Both the position numbers and the translations under genes were made by a program. A stretch of DNA of 64,000 bases from Lampris incognitus (taxonomy: Eukaryota > Chordata > Actinopteri > Lampriformes > Lampridae). The stretch is taken from assembly GCF_029633865.1 (NCBI RefSeq), contig NC_079216.1, positions 62,068,915-62,132,914 of the forward strand. The letters run 5' to 3'. Under the pieces are notes generated by a model. That model saw nothing but the letters and a program-made list of their open reading frames with translations. It had not been told where the DNA came from and made no database searches. Of the stretch, positions 1-16,372 are shown piece by piece (the stretch's first letter is position 1; each line of letters starts with the position of its first letter).

Positions 1-592
1 GTCGACCTGAATCAAAGAACCGGGTTAGTCTTTTGCAAAAGCGAAGACTCAACAGTCAAGCCCTACCAGTAGCTGCTCGCATCCAGTTTGAGACTCTGGT
101 GCTAGCCTACAGGGCAGTGAAAGGAACAGCTCCTTCCTATCTCCAGGCCATGGTCAAGCCCTACACCCCCGCCCGACCACTTCGCTCTGCTGCCTCGGGA
201 CGCCTGGTTGCCCCGTCGCTCAGAGGCCCTTACTGCCGATCGACCCGGTCCCGGCTCTTTTCTGTCCTGGCCCCGCAGTGGTGGAATGAACTCCCCACTG
301 ATGTCAGGACAGCGGGGTTGCTGCCCATCTTTCGGCGCAGGTTGAAAACTCACCTCTTCAACAACTACTACCCTGTTACTTGTTCTTAGCACTTATTGTA
401 TTCACTCATTAAAAAAACAAAAACCTCTTTCTTGCACTTTTACTTTAGCACTGGTTTTGCTCTTAGATGCTTGTTTAGATGCACTTATGACCTCTGATGA
501 CTAGTAGTTCTCCTGATTTCCTACGTTAAATTAACGTATTGTAAGTCGCTTTGGATAAAAGCGTCGGCTAAATGACTGTAATGTAACGTAAT
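1..592 (+). mobile_element. 3' end of an L2/CR1-like LINE
   Basis: An open frame at 33-389 encodes the C-terminal tail usual for fish L2/CR1-type reverse transcriptase proteins: a PSYLQAM segment, a YTPARPLRSA segment, APQWWNELP and a final FRRRLKTHLF before the stop. It is followed by about 200 bases of 3' UTR ending in the TAAATGACTGTAATGTAA-type tail that these LINEs use as their 3' terminus. Only the last part of the element is inside the window, so it is either 5'-truncated or continues to the left. The clade (L2 rather than CR1 or Rex1) is inferred from the tail and is not certain. Confidence 0.75.
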
Positions 593-934
593 GTGCGAAA
601 TTTTGACAGATCTGTTAAGCTTCATGAAAAGGTCAGTACAGCCGTACAATCAAGTCTGTTGGGAAATGTGAGGATTGATACTCCGATTGATGAAGGCAAG
701 CGTCTCCAGTTGGCAAAGCATAATGACACGGTCCCGAAAAACTGTGACGTTCTGAAAAGGTTGATTAATTCGGTGTCATTATTGGGTCATCAGCAGCAGG
801 CATTTAGGGGGCATGATGAGAGTGAAAAGTCCGATAATAAAGGAAACTACAGAGAGACGGAAGAAGGGTTTTCCCGCTATGATGATGTTCTGGCTGTTCA
901 TTTGAAATCAGTGAGGGATGTTTTAAAAATATAA
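593..934 (+). pseudogene. hAT/ZMYM1-like (DUF4371) transposase fragment
   Basis: The frame reads through a segment containing LKRLINSVSLLG, AFRGHDESEKSDNKGNYRE and a following SRYDDVLAVHLK. This is the start of the DUF4371 region found in hAT-derived transposases and ZMYM1-like proteins, where AFRGHDES-x-x-x-x-GN(Y/F) is the landmark. It begins directly at the end of the LINE tail and stops in a G-rich run near 935. No BED finger, RNase-H-like core or hAT dimerisation domain follows, so this is an isolated exon-like relic of about 110 codons. Confidence 0.65.
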
Positions 935-2440
935 TGGGGGGGGGGGGTTGGTTGGTTGGGTGGTGGCTTCACCAAAAAATGTTGGTCAGCAGCCGCCACT
1001 GGTCCAGCCATAGACTTGGTTTTGACCTCGTCTTGTTTGACTCAACTGCCATGTGGCAGAACATTCTTACCGCTTAGTTCCTATCTGGTTACTCTGCAGG
1101 TCCAACGATCACTGCCTCAATGTCTGTCAAGTCACCAGAGTTGAGCTCTTTATGGTCATGGTTGCAACTTGTGGTTACTGGTTGTGAAAAGTTTTATCTT
1201 TTGCAACTCGCATGTTCTCACACAGTGCCTCTGTGGGTAAAGCCTAGAGTACGACAGACCAAATGTAAGGACCTATAGGTACAAAGCAGCTACCTATACC
1301 ACAGAAGATTAGGGTGAAGACGGGAAAAAAAACCCACATTACTCATTGTGTGAAGCCCCGTAAACCCCACCCTCAAGGGAAAACTCAGGAGGGTGGGGTT
1401 TTCATTAGAAATACAAAAAGGCAACCAGGCCTTCTTGTATTTCTAATGACAACAGCCATTGGGTAATGTGCTGAGTGTCCCGAGAAACCACAGCTTTGGT
1501 GATCACTGCAGCTGCTACTACTACAATCGGCTGCTCCCGTTAGGGGTCGCCACAGCGGATCATCCATTTTTGCTGAAAAATGGCTAGAAATTTTGCGAAT
1601 GAATTAGCAAAACATTCAGTGCAGAATTTTAAAATGTCATTTAATACCCCCCCCCTTATTTTATTTACAATCTTGGAATTTTCCACTGCTACATATCAGC
1701 TTGTGATACTCTAAATCTATAATGGGCAGGGGGTTCAGACCCTAACAAATACAACAGCTATCGGCCAAAAATGTCTTAAGAATGTTTGAAAATGTTCATG
1801 CAGCAGATTATGTGGCCTTATTCTTGCCAGAAAGAACAGATAAATTAGTGAGATTATTGCCCAATCCTATAGTCATTCATCTGGGTTACCTACAGTCATA
1901 CTATTTTCTGAATGAATACTGCTGGTAAAGGGTGAGGTTCCAAAACAAAACATTCATCATCATCATCTTCAAAGTAGCAGTAGTAGTAGCAGTATTAAAT
2001 TATATAGTAGTAGCACTGGTACAGGGCAAAATTGTACAAAGTGTAATTCTTTCATTCAAGTACATGATACATGATTTAAATATTTATAAAATATCCCAAA
2101 GCCATACACATAGTGCAAACTAACATATGAGGAAAGTACCAACTCCACATATTATTCTATACAGTACAGAAGATCTAGAAATATCCTTGCCAACCACAAA
2201 CAAAAGGGTAAAACCTAAGTATTCAGAGCAACAGAATACATAAAAGATTTCATTCTCATTGACCGCTCAAGAGTTTGGCCAGTAGCTCTATGAAAAAAAA
2301 AAATGAAAAAAAAGTATATCAAACGGTTTATTGTTGGAATACTTTTCAAGCGCACACACAGGACCCAACTGTAAACTGCTCTTAGTTTGCTGATTTTGCA
2401 AGTGTGTCTGTGTGTGTGTGAGAGAGAGAGAGAAATACGT
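935..2440. other. intergenic DNA with two adjacent hairpins
   Basis: No gene is supported here. At about 1363-1400 a 12-bp inverted repeat (AAACCCCACCCT paired with AGGGTGGGGTTT) is followed at about 1402-1448 by a 13-bp inverted repeat (ATTAGAAATACAA paired with TTGTATTTCTAAT). Near 1530-1566 a short stretch (GTCGCCACAGCGGATCATCC) matches the RTE-like LINE fragment found again near 12.8 kb. Confidence 0.4.
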
Positions 2441-2445
2441 GTTGT

Positions 2446-7990
<5,545 letters not shown>

Positions 7991-7999
7991 AGAAAAATA

Positions 8000-8849
8000 A
8001 AATAAAAAAAATAAAATATAAGGACAATCTTTACTTCAGAAAAACACGAAGGCTTTAAAAACTGTCAACGTTTGCAAATCTCTGAATCTGCTTACATAAA
8101 ATATGATCTCACCTTTATTTACTTATTTTTTTCTGTTATTTATTTTTTAAAATGTTACTTTCTCTTTTGTGTCTTTATTGTTTTTTTTTTATCTTCTATC
8201 TATTGTTTTTGTGGTGTCTCGTGTGTCTATTTTGGTCTGTTTGAATGTATTTGAAGTATCAATAAAGTAAGAAAAATAAATAAAATAAATAAAATAAAAA
8301 ATAAAAATTTGGACAACACCGCACCTTATGTGTCAGCCTATTCGGGAGGAAAACAAATCCAATTATACACTGTCCGAACATTTTTCTCGATCTGTTTTTT
8401 AAACGGGTGTAAAAATGGACGGAAGTAGAGAGTAAGAAAAGGCAAAGGCGTTGCTCTGCTGCCACCTAGCGGTTGAGAAACGGAACGTACGCCAAACATT
8501 CACCAGCGAAATGAGCGCCTATCATAAACAGAAAGCGAGTATGCGTTAGTTTCTGATCCGAGAGCACTGATTAAGAGAAAAAAAACGGACAAGATAATTT
8601 AAAGTATAAATCAATCAAATCTTACTTTATTCAGACACACAGGTAGGTCCACATTAAAAAGAAAGATACAACACAGGACAACAACACAGCAGCTCACCAG
8701 TCCACAATGATTAAAAGCTGTGCAGACATTTGTTCCCGTGTTTCCAGAAACAAGAGGCGCACCTGGTGTCACTTCGTGCAGGCTCCGTTAAGAGCGTTAT
8801 AGTGACATTTTTTGGAGTCCATTAATCGACACATACATTTACACATAAA
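8000..8849. other. AT-rich intergenic DNA between tspan3 and satellite array
   Basis: No gene is supported. A-rich runs at about 7995-8020 and 8265-8310 (AAATAAATAAAATAAATAAA) could be old retroelement tails. The 8580-8849 part leads straight into the satellite without sharing its unit. Confidence 0.4.
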
Positions 8850-11510
8850 ATTCCTCAACACAGCATGAAAAGTGGGAACATTACTCGTCACAAACGTAAT
8901 GACTTGCACTTGTCCATCTTGGAAGCTTGAGCAAGATTCTGAAAATTCCTCAACACGGCATGAAAAGTGGGAACATTACTCGTCACAAACGTAATGACTT
9001 GCACTTGTCCATCTTGGAAGCTTGAGCAATATTCTGAAAATTCCTCAACACAGCATGAAAAGTGGGAACATTACTCGTCACAAACATAATGACTTGCACT
9101 TGTCCATCTTGGAAGCTTGAGCAAGATTCTGAAAATTCCTCAACACAGCATGAAAAGTGGGAACATTACTCGTCACAAACGTAATGACTTGCACTTGTCC
9201 ATCTTGGAAGCTTGAGCAAGATTCTGAAAATTCCTCAACACAGCATGAAAAGTGGGAACATTACTCGTCACAAACGTAATGACTTGCACTTGTCCATCTT
9301 GGAAGCTTGAGCAAGATTCTGAAAATTCCTCAACACAGCATGAAAAGTGGGAACATTACTCTTCACAAACGTAATGACTTGCACTTGTCCATCTTGGAAG
9401 CTTGAGCAAGATTCTGAAAATTCCTCAACACAGCATGAAAAGTGGGAACATTACTCGTCACAAACGTAATGACTTGCACTTGTCCATCTTGGAAGCTTGA
9501 GCAAGATTCTGAAAATTCCTCAACACAGCATGAAAAGAGGGAACATTACTCGTCACAAACATAATGACTTGCACTTGTCCATCTTGGAAGCTTGAGCAAG
9601 ATTCTGAAAATTCCTCAACACAGCATGAAAAGTGGGAACATTACTCGTCACAAACGTAATGACTTGCACTTGTCCATCTTGGAAGCTTGAGCAAGATTCT
9701 GAAAATTCCTCAACACAGCATGAAAAGTGGGAACATTACTCGTCACAAACGTAATGACTTGCACTTGTCCATCTTGGAAGCTTGAGCACGATTCTGAAAA
9801 TTCCTCAACACGGCATGAAAAGTGGGAACATTACTCGTCACAAACGTAATGACTTGCACTTGTCCATCTTGGAAGCTTGAGCAAGATTCTGAAAATTCCT
9901 CAACACAGCATGAAAAGTGGGAACATTACTAGTCACAAACATAATGACTTGCACTTGTCCATCTTGGAAGCTTGAGCAAGATTCTGAAAATTCCTCAACA
10001 CAGCATGAAAAGTGGGAACATTACTCGTCACAAACGTAATGACTTGCACTTGTCCATCTTGGAAGCTTGAGCAAGATTCTGAAAATTCCTCAACACGGCA
10101 TGAAAAGTGGGAACATTACTCGTCACAAACGTAATGACTTGCACTTGTCCATCTTGGAAGCTTGAGCAAGATTCTGAAAATTCCTCAACACAGCATGAAA
10201 AGTGGGAACATTATTCGTCACAAACATAATGACTTGCACTTGTCCATCTTGGAAGCTTGAGCAAGATTCTGAAAATTCCTCAACACGGCATGAAAAGTGG
10301 GAACATTACTCGTCACAAGCATAATGACTTGCACTTGTCCATCTTGGAAGCTTGAGCAAGATTCTGAAAATTCCTCAACACAGCATGAAAAGTGGGAACA
10401 TTACTCTTCACAAACGTAATGACTTGCACTTGTCCATCTTGGAAGCTTGAGCAAGATTCTGAAAATTCCTCAACACAGCATGAAAAGAGGGAACATTACT
10501 CGTCACAAAAATAATGACTTGCACTTGTCCATCTTGGAAGCTTGAGCAAGATTCTGATAATTCCTCAACACAGCATGAAAAGTGGGAACATTACTCGTCA
10601 CAAACGTAATGACTTGCACTTGTCCATCTTGGAAGCTTGAGCAAGATTCTGAAAATTCCTCAACACAGCATGAAAAGTGGGAACATTACTCGTCACAAAC
10701 GTAATGACTTGCACTTGTCCATCTTGGAAGCTTGAGCACGATTCTGAAAATTCCTCAACACGGCATGAAAAGTGGGAACATTACTCGTCACAAACGTAAT
10801 GACTTGCACTTGTCCATCTTGGAAGCTTGAGCAAGATTCTGAAAATTCCTCAACACAGCATGAAAAGTGGGAACATTACTAGTCACAAACATAATGACTT
10901 GCACTTGTCCATCTTGGAAGCTTGAGCAAGATTCTGAAAATTCCTCAACACAGCATGAAAAGTGGGAACATTACTCGTCACAAACGTAATGACTTGCACT
11001 TGTCCATCTTGGAAGCTTGAGCAAGATTCTGAAAATTCCTCAACACGGCATGAAAAGTGGGAACATTACTCGTCACAAACGTAATGACTTGCACTTGTCC
11101 ATCTTGGAAGCTTGAGCAAGATTCTGAAAATTCCTCAACACAGCATGAAAAGTGGGAACATTATTCGTCACAAACATAATGACTTGCACTTGTCCATCTT
11201 GGAAGCTTGAGCAAGATTCTGAAAATTCCTCAAAACGGCATGAAAAGTGGGAACATTACTCGTCACAAGCATAATGACTTGCACTTGTCCATCTTGGAAG
11301 CTTGAGCAAGATTCTGAAAATTCCTCAACACAGCATGAAAAGTGGGAACATTACTCATCACAAACGTAATGACTTGCACTTGTCCGTCTTGGAAGCTTGA
11401 GCAAGATTCTGAAAATTCCTCAACACGGCATGAAAAGTGGGAACATTACTCGTCACAAACGTAATGACTTGCACTTGTCCATCTTGGAAGCTTGAGCACG
11501 ATTCTGAATG
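8850..11510. repeat. 95-bp satellite array, about 28 copies, with higher-order structure
   Basis: A 95-bp unit beginning TTCCTCAACACAGCATGAAA and ending CTTGAGCAAGATTCTGAAAA is repeated head to tail about 28 times; start-to-start spacing measured at several points is exactly 95. Each unit has a HindIII-type AAGCTT. Variant positions recur at a spacing of 950 bp, so ten-unit blocks near 9.53-10.43 kb and 10.48-11.38 kb are duplicates. No open frame spans the array. Confidence 0.97.
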
Positions 11511-11522
11511 AATCATTATATG

Positions 11523-11846
11523 CTACCTGCAGCCTTTCCATTTTTGCTTTGCTGTAATTGCGCCACAACTGGGCTGCATAGAGTGGAGTACAGAATAGGG
11601 TGGAGTACAGAATAGAGTGGAGTACAGAATAGAGTGGAGTACAGAATAGGGTGGAGTACAGTAGGCCCTGAAAAGAGCAGTTTTAACATCATCTGTACAC
11701 ATATGAAATTTGCGCGCCAGCATATTGGCTTGTGCGTACGGTTTGCAACACTGGCGCTGCACATCCTCGTCGTCACATAAATCATTCCTGATGACGTGAC
11801 CCGGATGTCTTTCTTTGTTCACCACATTTAGTGCTTGGTCTGCCAA
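11523..11846 (-). mobile_element. non-LTR retrotransposon RT C-terminal fragment
   Basis: The minus frame encodes a run with VIRNDLCDDEDVQRQC, YAQANMLARKFHMCTDDVKTALFRAYC, typical of the thumb/C-terminal part of fish LINE reverse transcriptases (GH(V/I)I...D..RQ...LY...N.L..KF..C...VK..LF..YC). The expected continuation (PLY..QLW) is replaced by a 15-bp minisatellite, after which remnants of QLW.NYSKAKM-like coding appear in a shifted frame. A short relic. Confidence 0.7.
11577..11664. repeat. 15-bp minisatellite inside the LINE fragment
   Basis: About five to six copies of GTGGAGTACAGAATA, with A/G variation in the AGAATAGGG/AGAATAGAG steps, sit where the LINE protein should read Cys-Thr-Pro-Leu-Tyr. 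The unit encodes a repeated YSVLHS/ILYSTLF-like peptide on the minus strand, so it probably grew from a few codons of the LINE itself. Confidence 0.8.
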
Positions 11847-11899
11847 GAAGAATGAGGGAAAAGGTTGCTCCCGATAAAGTATCTATGAGTCTCTATGAA

Positions 11900-12379
11900 A
11901 AGTATCCACGAACAGTTGGAGACTACTGGCCACACAACGTGGCGAGCCTGTTCACAAAGGGCAGCGAGACACTACTGCTCCCGACACCAACCAATACAGT
12001 GCAGTAACTCTGCAACTGCTTGGAGAACTCGGATATCTCATCACCTAAGGGAACTGGTATAGAGGGGGGGGGGGAAGAGGGTAAAATGATGTATTATTTA
12101 CGTGGGGAAGAAAGCAATTCAAGACATGTAGGAAAATAAGGATCACTTTCAAAGTGAAGCAATCTGATATGTTATGGAACGAAAGCAGTATAGGGCCCAG
12201 TGTCAGCACGGGGGGGTGCAATTACAAAACTGCGGATACACTATCCATGTTAAAGTTTTATATATTCTGTTATTCGGCGTGGAAGTACATCAGAATATGC
12301 ACAAAACATCTAAATAGCGTCTCGTCTCATAAACTCTTACTGTTCCTTCCCTCCCAGCACACACACACACACACTTCTA
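11900..12379. other. intergenic DNA, no feature recognised
   Basis: This stretch holds a G run near 12063, a short CA run near 12358-12373 and no coding signal that I can support. Confidence 0.4.
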
Positions 12380-12500
12380 CTACGTTTCTACAGGAGCACC
12401 GCTGAGAGCATCCTGACTAATCGAGTCACTGTGTGGTATGCCAGCTGCACAGCCACCGGACCTGCACTGTGTCGTCGTGAAAGATCCTGCACCAATAGAC
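12380..12500 (+). mobile_element. Rex1/CR1-like LINE RT fragment
   Basis: The plus strand encodes TESILTNRVTVWYASCTA-type sequence (observed ESILTNRVTVWYASCTA in the frame from about 12402). This is the motif late in the reverse transcriptase of Rex1/CR1-type LINEs. The fragment is about 40 codons and dissolves into unrelated sequence on both sides. Confidence 0.55.
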
Positions 12501-12660
12501 TGGAGCTGTGGCCTCCATCACACCCCTCCCGGCCCAACCACAGAACAGAATACAGGTGTGTGAGCGCGTACAGACAATACATGTTAAGGACTGTGAAACA
12601 CAAACAAACACATTAAGGCCTGTGATACACACATGCACACAAACACATCAGGGGCTGTGA

Positions 12661-12662
<2 letters not shown>

Positions 12663-12694
<32 letters not shown>
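12663..12694. repeat. CA microsatellite
   Basis: An uninterrupted run of about 16 CA dinucleotides, with shorter ACAC tracts on both sides up to about 12735. Confidence 0.9.
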
Positions 12695-12696
<2 letters not shown>

Positions 12697-12749
12697 AGCA
12701 TCAAAGACTGTGACACACACATGCACGCACACCCACCTCCACCCCCATA

Positions 12750-13430
12750 GACTACTACTACTATTACTACTTTTGGCTGCACCCATGACACGTCACCACA
12801 GCGGATCATCTGTTTCCATCTCTTCCTGTCCTCTGTCACGCCAGCCACCTGCATGTGCTCTCTCACCACACCCATAAACCTCCTCCTCTTTGGCCTCCCT
12901 CTTTTCCTCCTGCCTGGCAGCGCCACATTCAGCATCCTTCTCCCCAGTATACCCAGCATCTCTCCTCCACACATGTCCAACCCATCTCAGTCTTGCCTCT
13001 CTTACGCCCCTTTTTCGACTACACGGTACCGGCTCAACTCGACTCGATTCAACTCGACTCGACTCGCAGAGGGTCGTTTTCCCATTACGGTAACAGTACC
13101 CGCCTCAGTGTAGCCGGTCTGCATTGATTTTGGTACCCGCTCCAGTTATTTATTTATTTATTGGAACCTCGACAAAGGTGGTATCAGAACAGTGGTAACA
13201 GTTACCAAAATGCCGGTACTTTCCAGTCATGGAAAGCGAAAAAGGCGAGTCGAGTCGAGCCGGTACCACGTAGGGGAAAAGGGGCATCGGTCTCCGAACC
13301 GTCCAACCTGAGCCGTCCCTCTAATGTACCGGTTCCTAACCCTGGACTTCGTTGCCGCTCCCAACGAAAAATCTCAGCATCTTCAACTCTGCCACCTCCA
13401 GCTCCACAGACTGCCACCACACCCAATTTA
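12750..13430 (-). mobile_element. RTE-type LINE 3' fragment, split by a MITE
   Basis: On the minus strand, about 12770-12980 encodes GRRMLNVALPGRRKRGRPKR, FMGVVREHMQVAGV and KRWKQMIRCGD. This is the conserved C-terminal tail of fish RTE-family LINEs. Sequence of the same element resumes at about 13340-13430 (GTTGCCGCTCCCAACGAAAA and CTCCAGCTCCACAGACTGCC, which lie upstream in the element). The part between is a separate inverted-repeat insertion. Confidence 0.75.
13006..13285. mobile_element. inverted-repeat MITE within the RTE fragment
   Basis: The ends pair over about 40 bp: left GCCCCTTTTTCGACTACACG...GGTACCGGCTC and right ...GAGCCGGTACCACGTAGGGG...GGGGC. Adjacent CGACTCGACTCG-type runs extend the inverted repeat. 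The interior includes a TTATTTATTTATT tract. No clear target duplication was found, so the superfamily is left open. Confidence 0.7.
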
Positions 13431-13439
13431 TAACCTCTG

Positions 13440-14006
13440 CAACTTTGTTCACGTGTAAATTTAATTTAACCGGTGCCTTCTACTTTTTTGTAATGCTTTT
13501 ACCTGTCCATTTGACCTACACTGGGAGAAGCCTGCGACATTTCATCGTACCTGAGTACAGTGACAATACAGATCAAAAGTTCATTCAATACTTGCTGCTG
13601 GATATATACTGTACATAGCCCCCAACCGTATGTTTATGGAGTCATTTTTCCCCACCCGTTTAATATTTCTCTCAGCACTCCTTGCACTCGTCACTTCTTT
13701 GCACTATTTACAGTTCCTGTTTACGGTTCACAGAAATGGTAACGCCTGCATATAGTCATTCCTTGTATATTCCTGAAGATATGTTATATCATATTTTATT
13801 ATTTCACGTTATATATTATACTATTTAATATGATGGTCTAGTATTAATTATATTAATATAAAATTATTAATACAATAATACTATTATATCATACTATATA
13901 TTACATTATATATATATATTGCATATATTAAGATTATTCCTGAGGCTATAAGTATATTCCTGTAGATTGTTGTGTTGTTGTTCTGTGTAAGTACATTGAG
14001 AGCCAA
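13440..14006. other. AT-rich spacer
   Basis: No gene is supported. 13780-13925 is almost pure A/T with short self-complementary TAATATTA and TATATATATA runs. Confidence 0.5.
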
Positions 14007-14158
14007 TAATCCATCCATCCAGCCATTATCCAAACCGCTTATCCTGCTCTCAGGGTGGCGGGGATGCTGGAGCCTATCCCAGCAGTCACTGGGGGGCAGG
14101 CGGGGAGACACCCTGGACAGGCCGCCGGGCCATCACACAGGGCCCACACACCAATGAA
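14007..14158 (-). mobile_element. 3' part of tRNA-type SINE
   Basis: Read on the minus strand, this is the SINE 3' body with GGATAGGCTCCAGCATCCCC and GAGAGCAGGATAAGCGGTT, ending in a GGAT-type repeat tail (CCATCCATCCA on the plus strand). The same 3' body occurs at 28248-28418, 37650-37924 and 48183-48428. Confidence 0.8.
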
Positions 14159-14159
14159 C

Positions 14160-15190
14160 CAGTCTAATTCCTTGTGTGTGTAAGTATACTTGGCAAATAA
14201 CGAGGATTCTGACTCTGATTAACGTAGTCTGCAGCAAGGCCATTTAGGATACACGACTTGAGTAAAACAAGCTCTCCAAGCACTATTTTTGCAGCTATAT
14301 CGGTGAAGATGGGTTGAGCCGCGGCTGTACACTTGCGTTCCTTGCTTTTTCTTTCATTTATCATTTTTTAACTTGTACAATTACGCATTGAAAAGGTATG
14401 TGCAGATATGCTCTGACGAAGGCCACTGTGGGCGAAATGTCAGCGTGCGGCCAAAATAAAAAAGTGTTGAAATCCACAGCCCCGTTTTCCACTCAGCAGG
14501 CTGGCAACGAAAAGCTATGGTTATGGATAAAACTGTCAACATTAAAACTATGCACAAAATCCTTCTCACACACGTCAGGTAGGCCGGGTCTGGGCAGGAA
14601 GAGTATAAATGTGTGCATCTCAATTTACGCAAGAGTTGTGTGTTGAACTCTGTTTGATTGGTACGCTACCTACAACACTGTGGTACTATCAAAGTATACA
14701 GCACGCACAAATCAACCAGTTGATAAAATCCCCAAAAACACTCTACATAGAGTAGGGCTGAATGCCAGTATTTATTTCATAAATGTAATTTTTAATATAC
14801 TGTCTAAATATTAAACACTTATTTTCAAGTCAAAAATCAGGTTTCACACTCCTCCATTGCCTTGGAGGGCTGGGTGTTGGATGTTTGGATGGACAGTTGG
14901 ACTCTCCTTCATCCGTCTCACTGGTTGGTCTCTTTGACCTGCTGCTGACGGAGGTCTGGTCAGAAAGAGCAGCGCTCTTTCCTCCCCCATCTCTTCTTCT
15001 CTGGAAGAGTACCGGGGCCCTTGAACGCCCGGATCCGGAGAAACCCACTTTCTGCTGGGTTCGTTCTCCATCCGGGCATCAGGACCATCCTTCAGCCCCC
15101 GGCCGGCTCCGTCATCCTGGTGCCCAGCGTTGTAAGACAGACACTGGGATGTCTGCTGAGGCATACTGGGGCACAGGGTGGCTTTCTTGG
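14160..15190. other. unassigned sequence upstream of the CCCH-CHY gene
   Basis: A minus-strand open stretch (14844-15281, 145 codons) and an overlapping plus-strand one (14885-15223) exist in a GC-rich patch, but neither protein resembles a family I recognise and no splice context supports them. A CTGACGA...GAAA pattern near 14412-14438 was checked as a ribozyme and not accepted. Confidence 0.3.
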
Positions 15191-15757
15191 GCAAATCAGG
15201 GCCAGAGACCCTCCTCAGGGTGATTCTTATAGCAGTGGGGGTCATTGGGGTCAGAACACAGAAACAATTTCCAGGTAACACATGTAAGGACGCAGGTTAG
15301 GGCCTCCAGCCAGACGAATGGCCTTCAGTGTAGTCAGTCTAATGATGCATGAGACTTCTTTCTTGAAAAGATAAATTATTAAAAGAGTCTGGAGTTCTAT
15401 GAAAGGTAACTGAAAATCACATCTTCTATTCCCCAGGTCTTTGTACCGAGCGAAGTGAAGGAAACTCTGGTCACTTTTTGGCTAACTGTCTGTAACATTT
15501 GACCAAACAACCAAACTGCTTAATTGTGCCGGACTTTGTGTCTTGTGTTTTAAAACCTCCACAACGATGATGTTGGCACTGCAAAACCACAATATCCCCA
15601 TATTACAGATCTCTGAAGTAAACAAGAAAACTGTCATATTATTCTGCATCGTTCTACACCTTGGGGTTATTTGTCTCTACCTGGAAATAGTTTCTCTGTT
15701 CGGACCCCACTGCTATGAGATTCATCCTGGGGAGGGTCTCTGGTCCCGATTTGCCAA
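15191..15757. repeat. inverted pair of about 85-bp segments
   Basis: The segment around 15191-15276 (GGCCAGAGACCCTCCTCAGG, TATAGCAGTGGGGGTC, AATTTCCAGGT) recurs as its reverse complement around 15680-15757 with roughly 85 percent agreement. The pair encloses about 400 bp of unremarkable sequence. It could be the long ends of a degraded foldback DNA element or two independent copies of one repeat. Confidence 0.6.
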
Positions 15758-16134
15758 AAACCTTGGATTTTTTCCCCCCTGCCAACATGCAAGGGGGGAG
15801 CTGTGCTGTCGAGTTCATTGCCTATAAGGCATTGCTTGCAGCAAGGATGAGCTCCTATGTAGGGCACTACTGCATTGATCTACCCTTACCCGGCCGCCAT
15901 GCCTGAAAACGGACAAACCTAAACCCAGCACCGCCCAAGGCCCAGCTCGTCGCAGTACGCCTATCACTGTCTATCCACCTGCCAGAGAGTTCGGTGTGCC
16001 GGCGAGTCCACGCCGGAGTCTGCGTCTTAACACACATCCTTGATTCTTAATTGAATCCCATATTGGACAAACCCGCAGCCTCGACCAATAGCGAAGCAGT
16101 TCACCAAAGCTGAACTCCACGCGAAGCGGAGACG

Positions 16135-16299
16135 TTTATAGTTTAGGTAGATAAAGGTCTCAGTCACATTTGAGTAAAATAATCCTATTTCTATAAATGT
16201 CATAGGATCTTTTTTTTAAAGATATTTTATTTTCACGGACTCCTTGCAATTACACCACGGACCACTAGGGGTCCGCGGACCCCCGGTTGAGAAACACTG
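16135..16299 (+). mobile_element. partial copy of the CAGTGGTTCTCAACC MITE
   Basis: This is the right-hand 165 bp of the family: GTTTAGGTAGATAAAGGTCT, the TTTAAAGATATTTTATTTTC stretch, GACCACTAGGGGTCCGCGGA and the terminal GGTTGAGAAACACTG. The left half is missing. Confidence 0.85.
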
Positions 16300-16372
16300 C
16301 TTTAACCAACCTAATCAACGGAGGCAACGAGTGCTAGCCAATCAGAGGCAGAGTTCCCGGAACACGGGTACG

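Noticed and set aside
14411-14441. CTGACGAAGGCC...GGGCGAAATGTC as a fifth hammerhead motif
   Set aside because: The stem II arms pair poorly (a G-G clash and an A-C closing pair), and no stem III or cleavage triplet can be drawn. It may be a different conserved repeat end.
14844-15281. 145-codon minus-strand frame as a gene
   Set aside because: The overlapping opposite frame is also open, the patch is GC-rich, and the protein shows no family motif or splice context.
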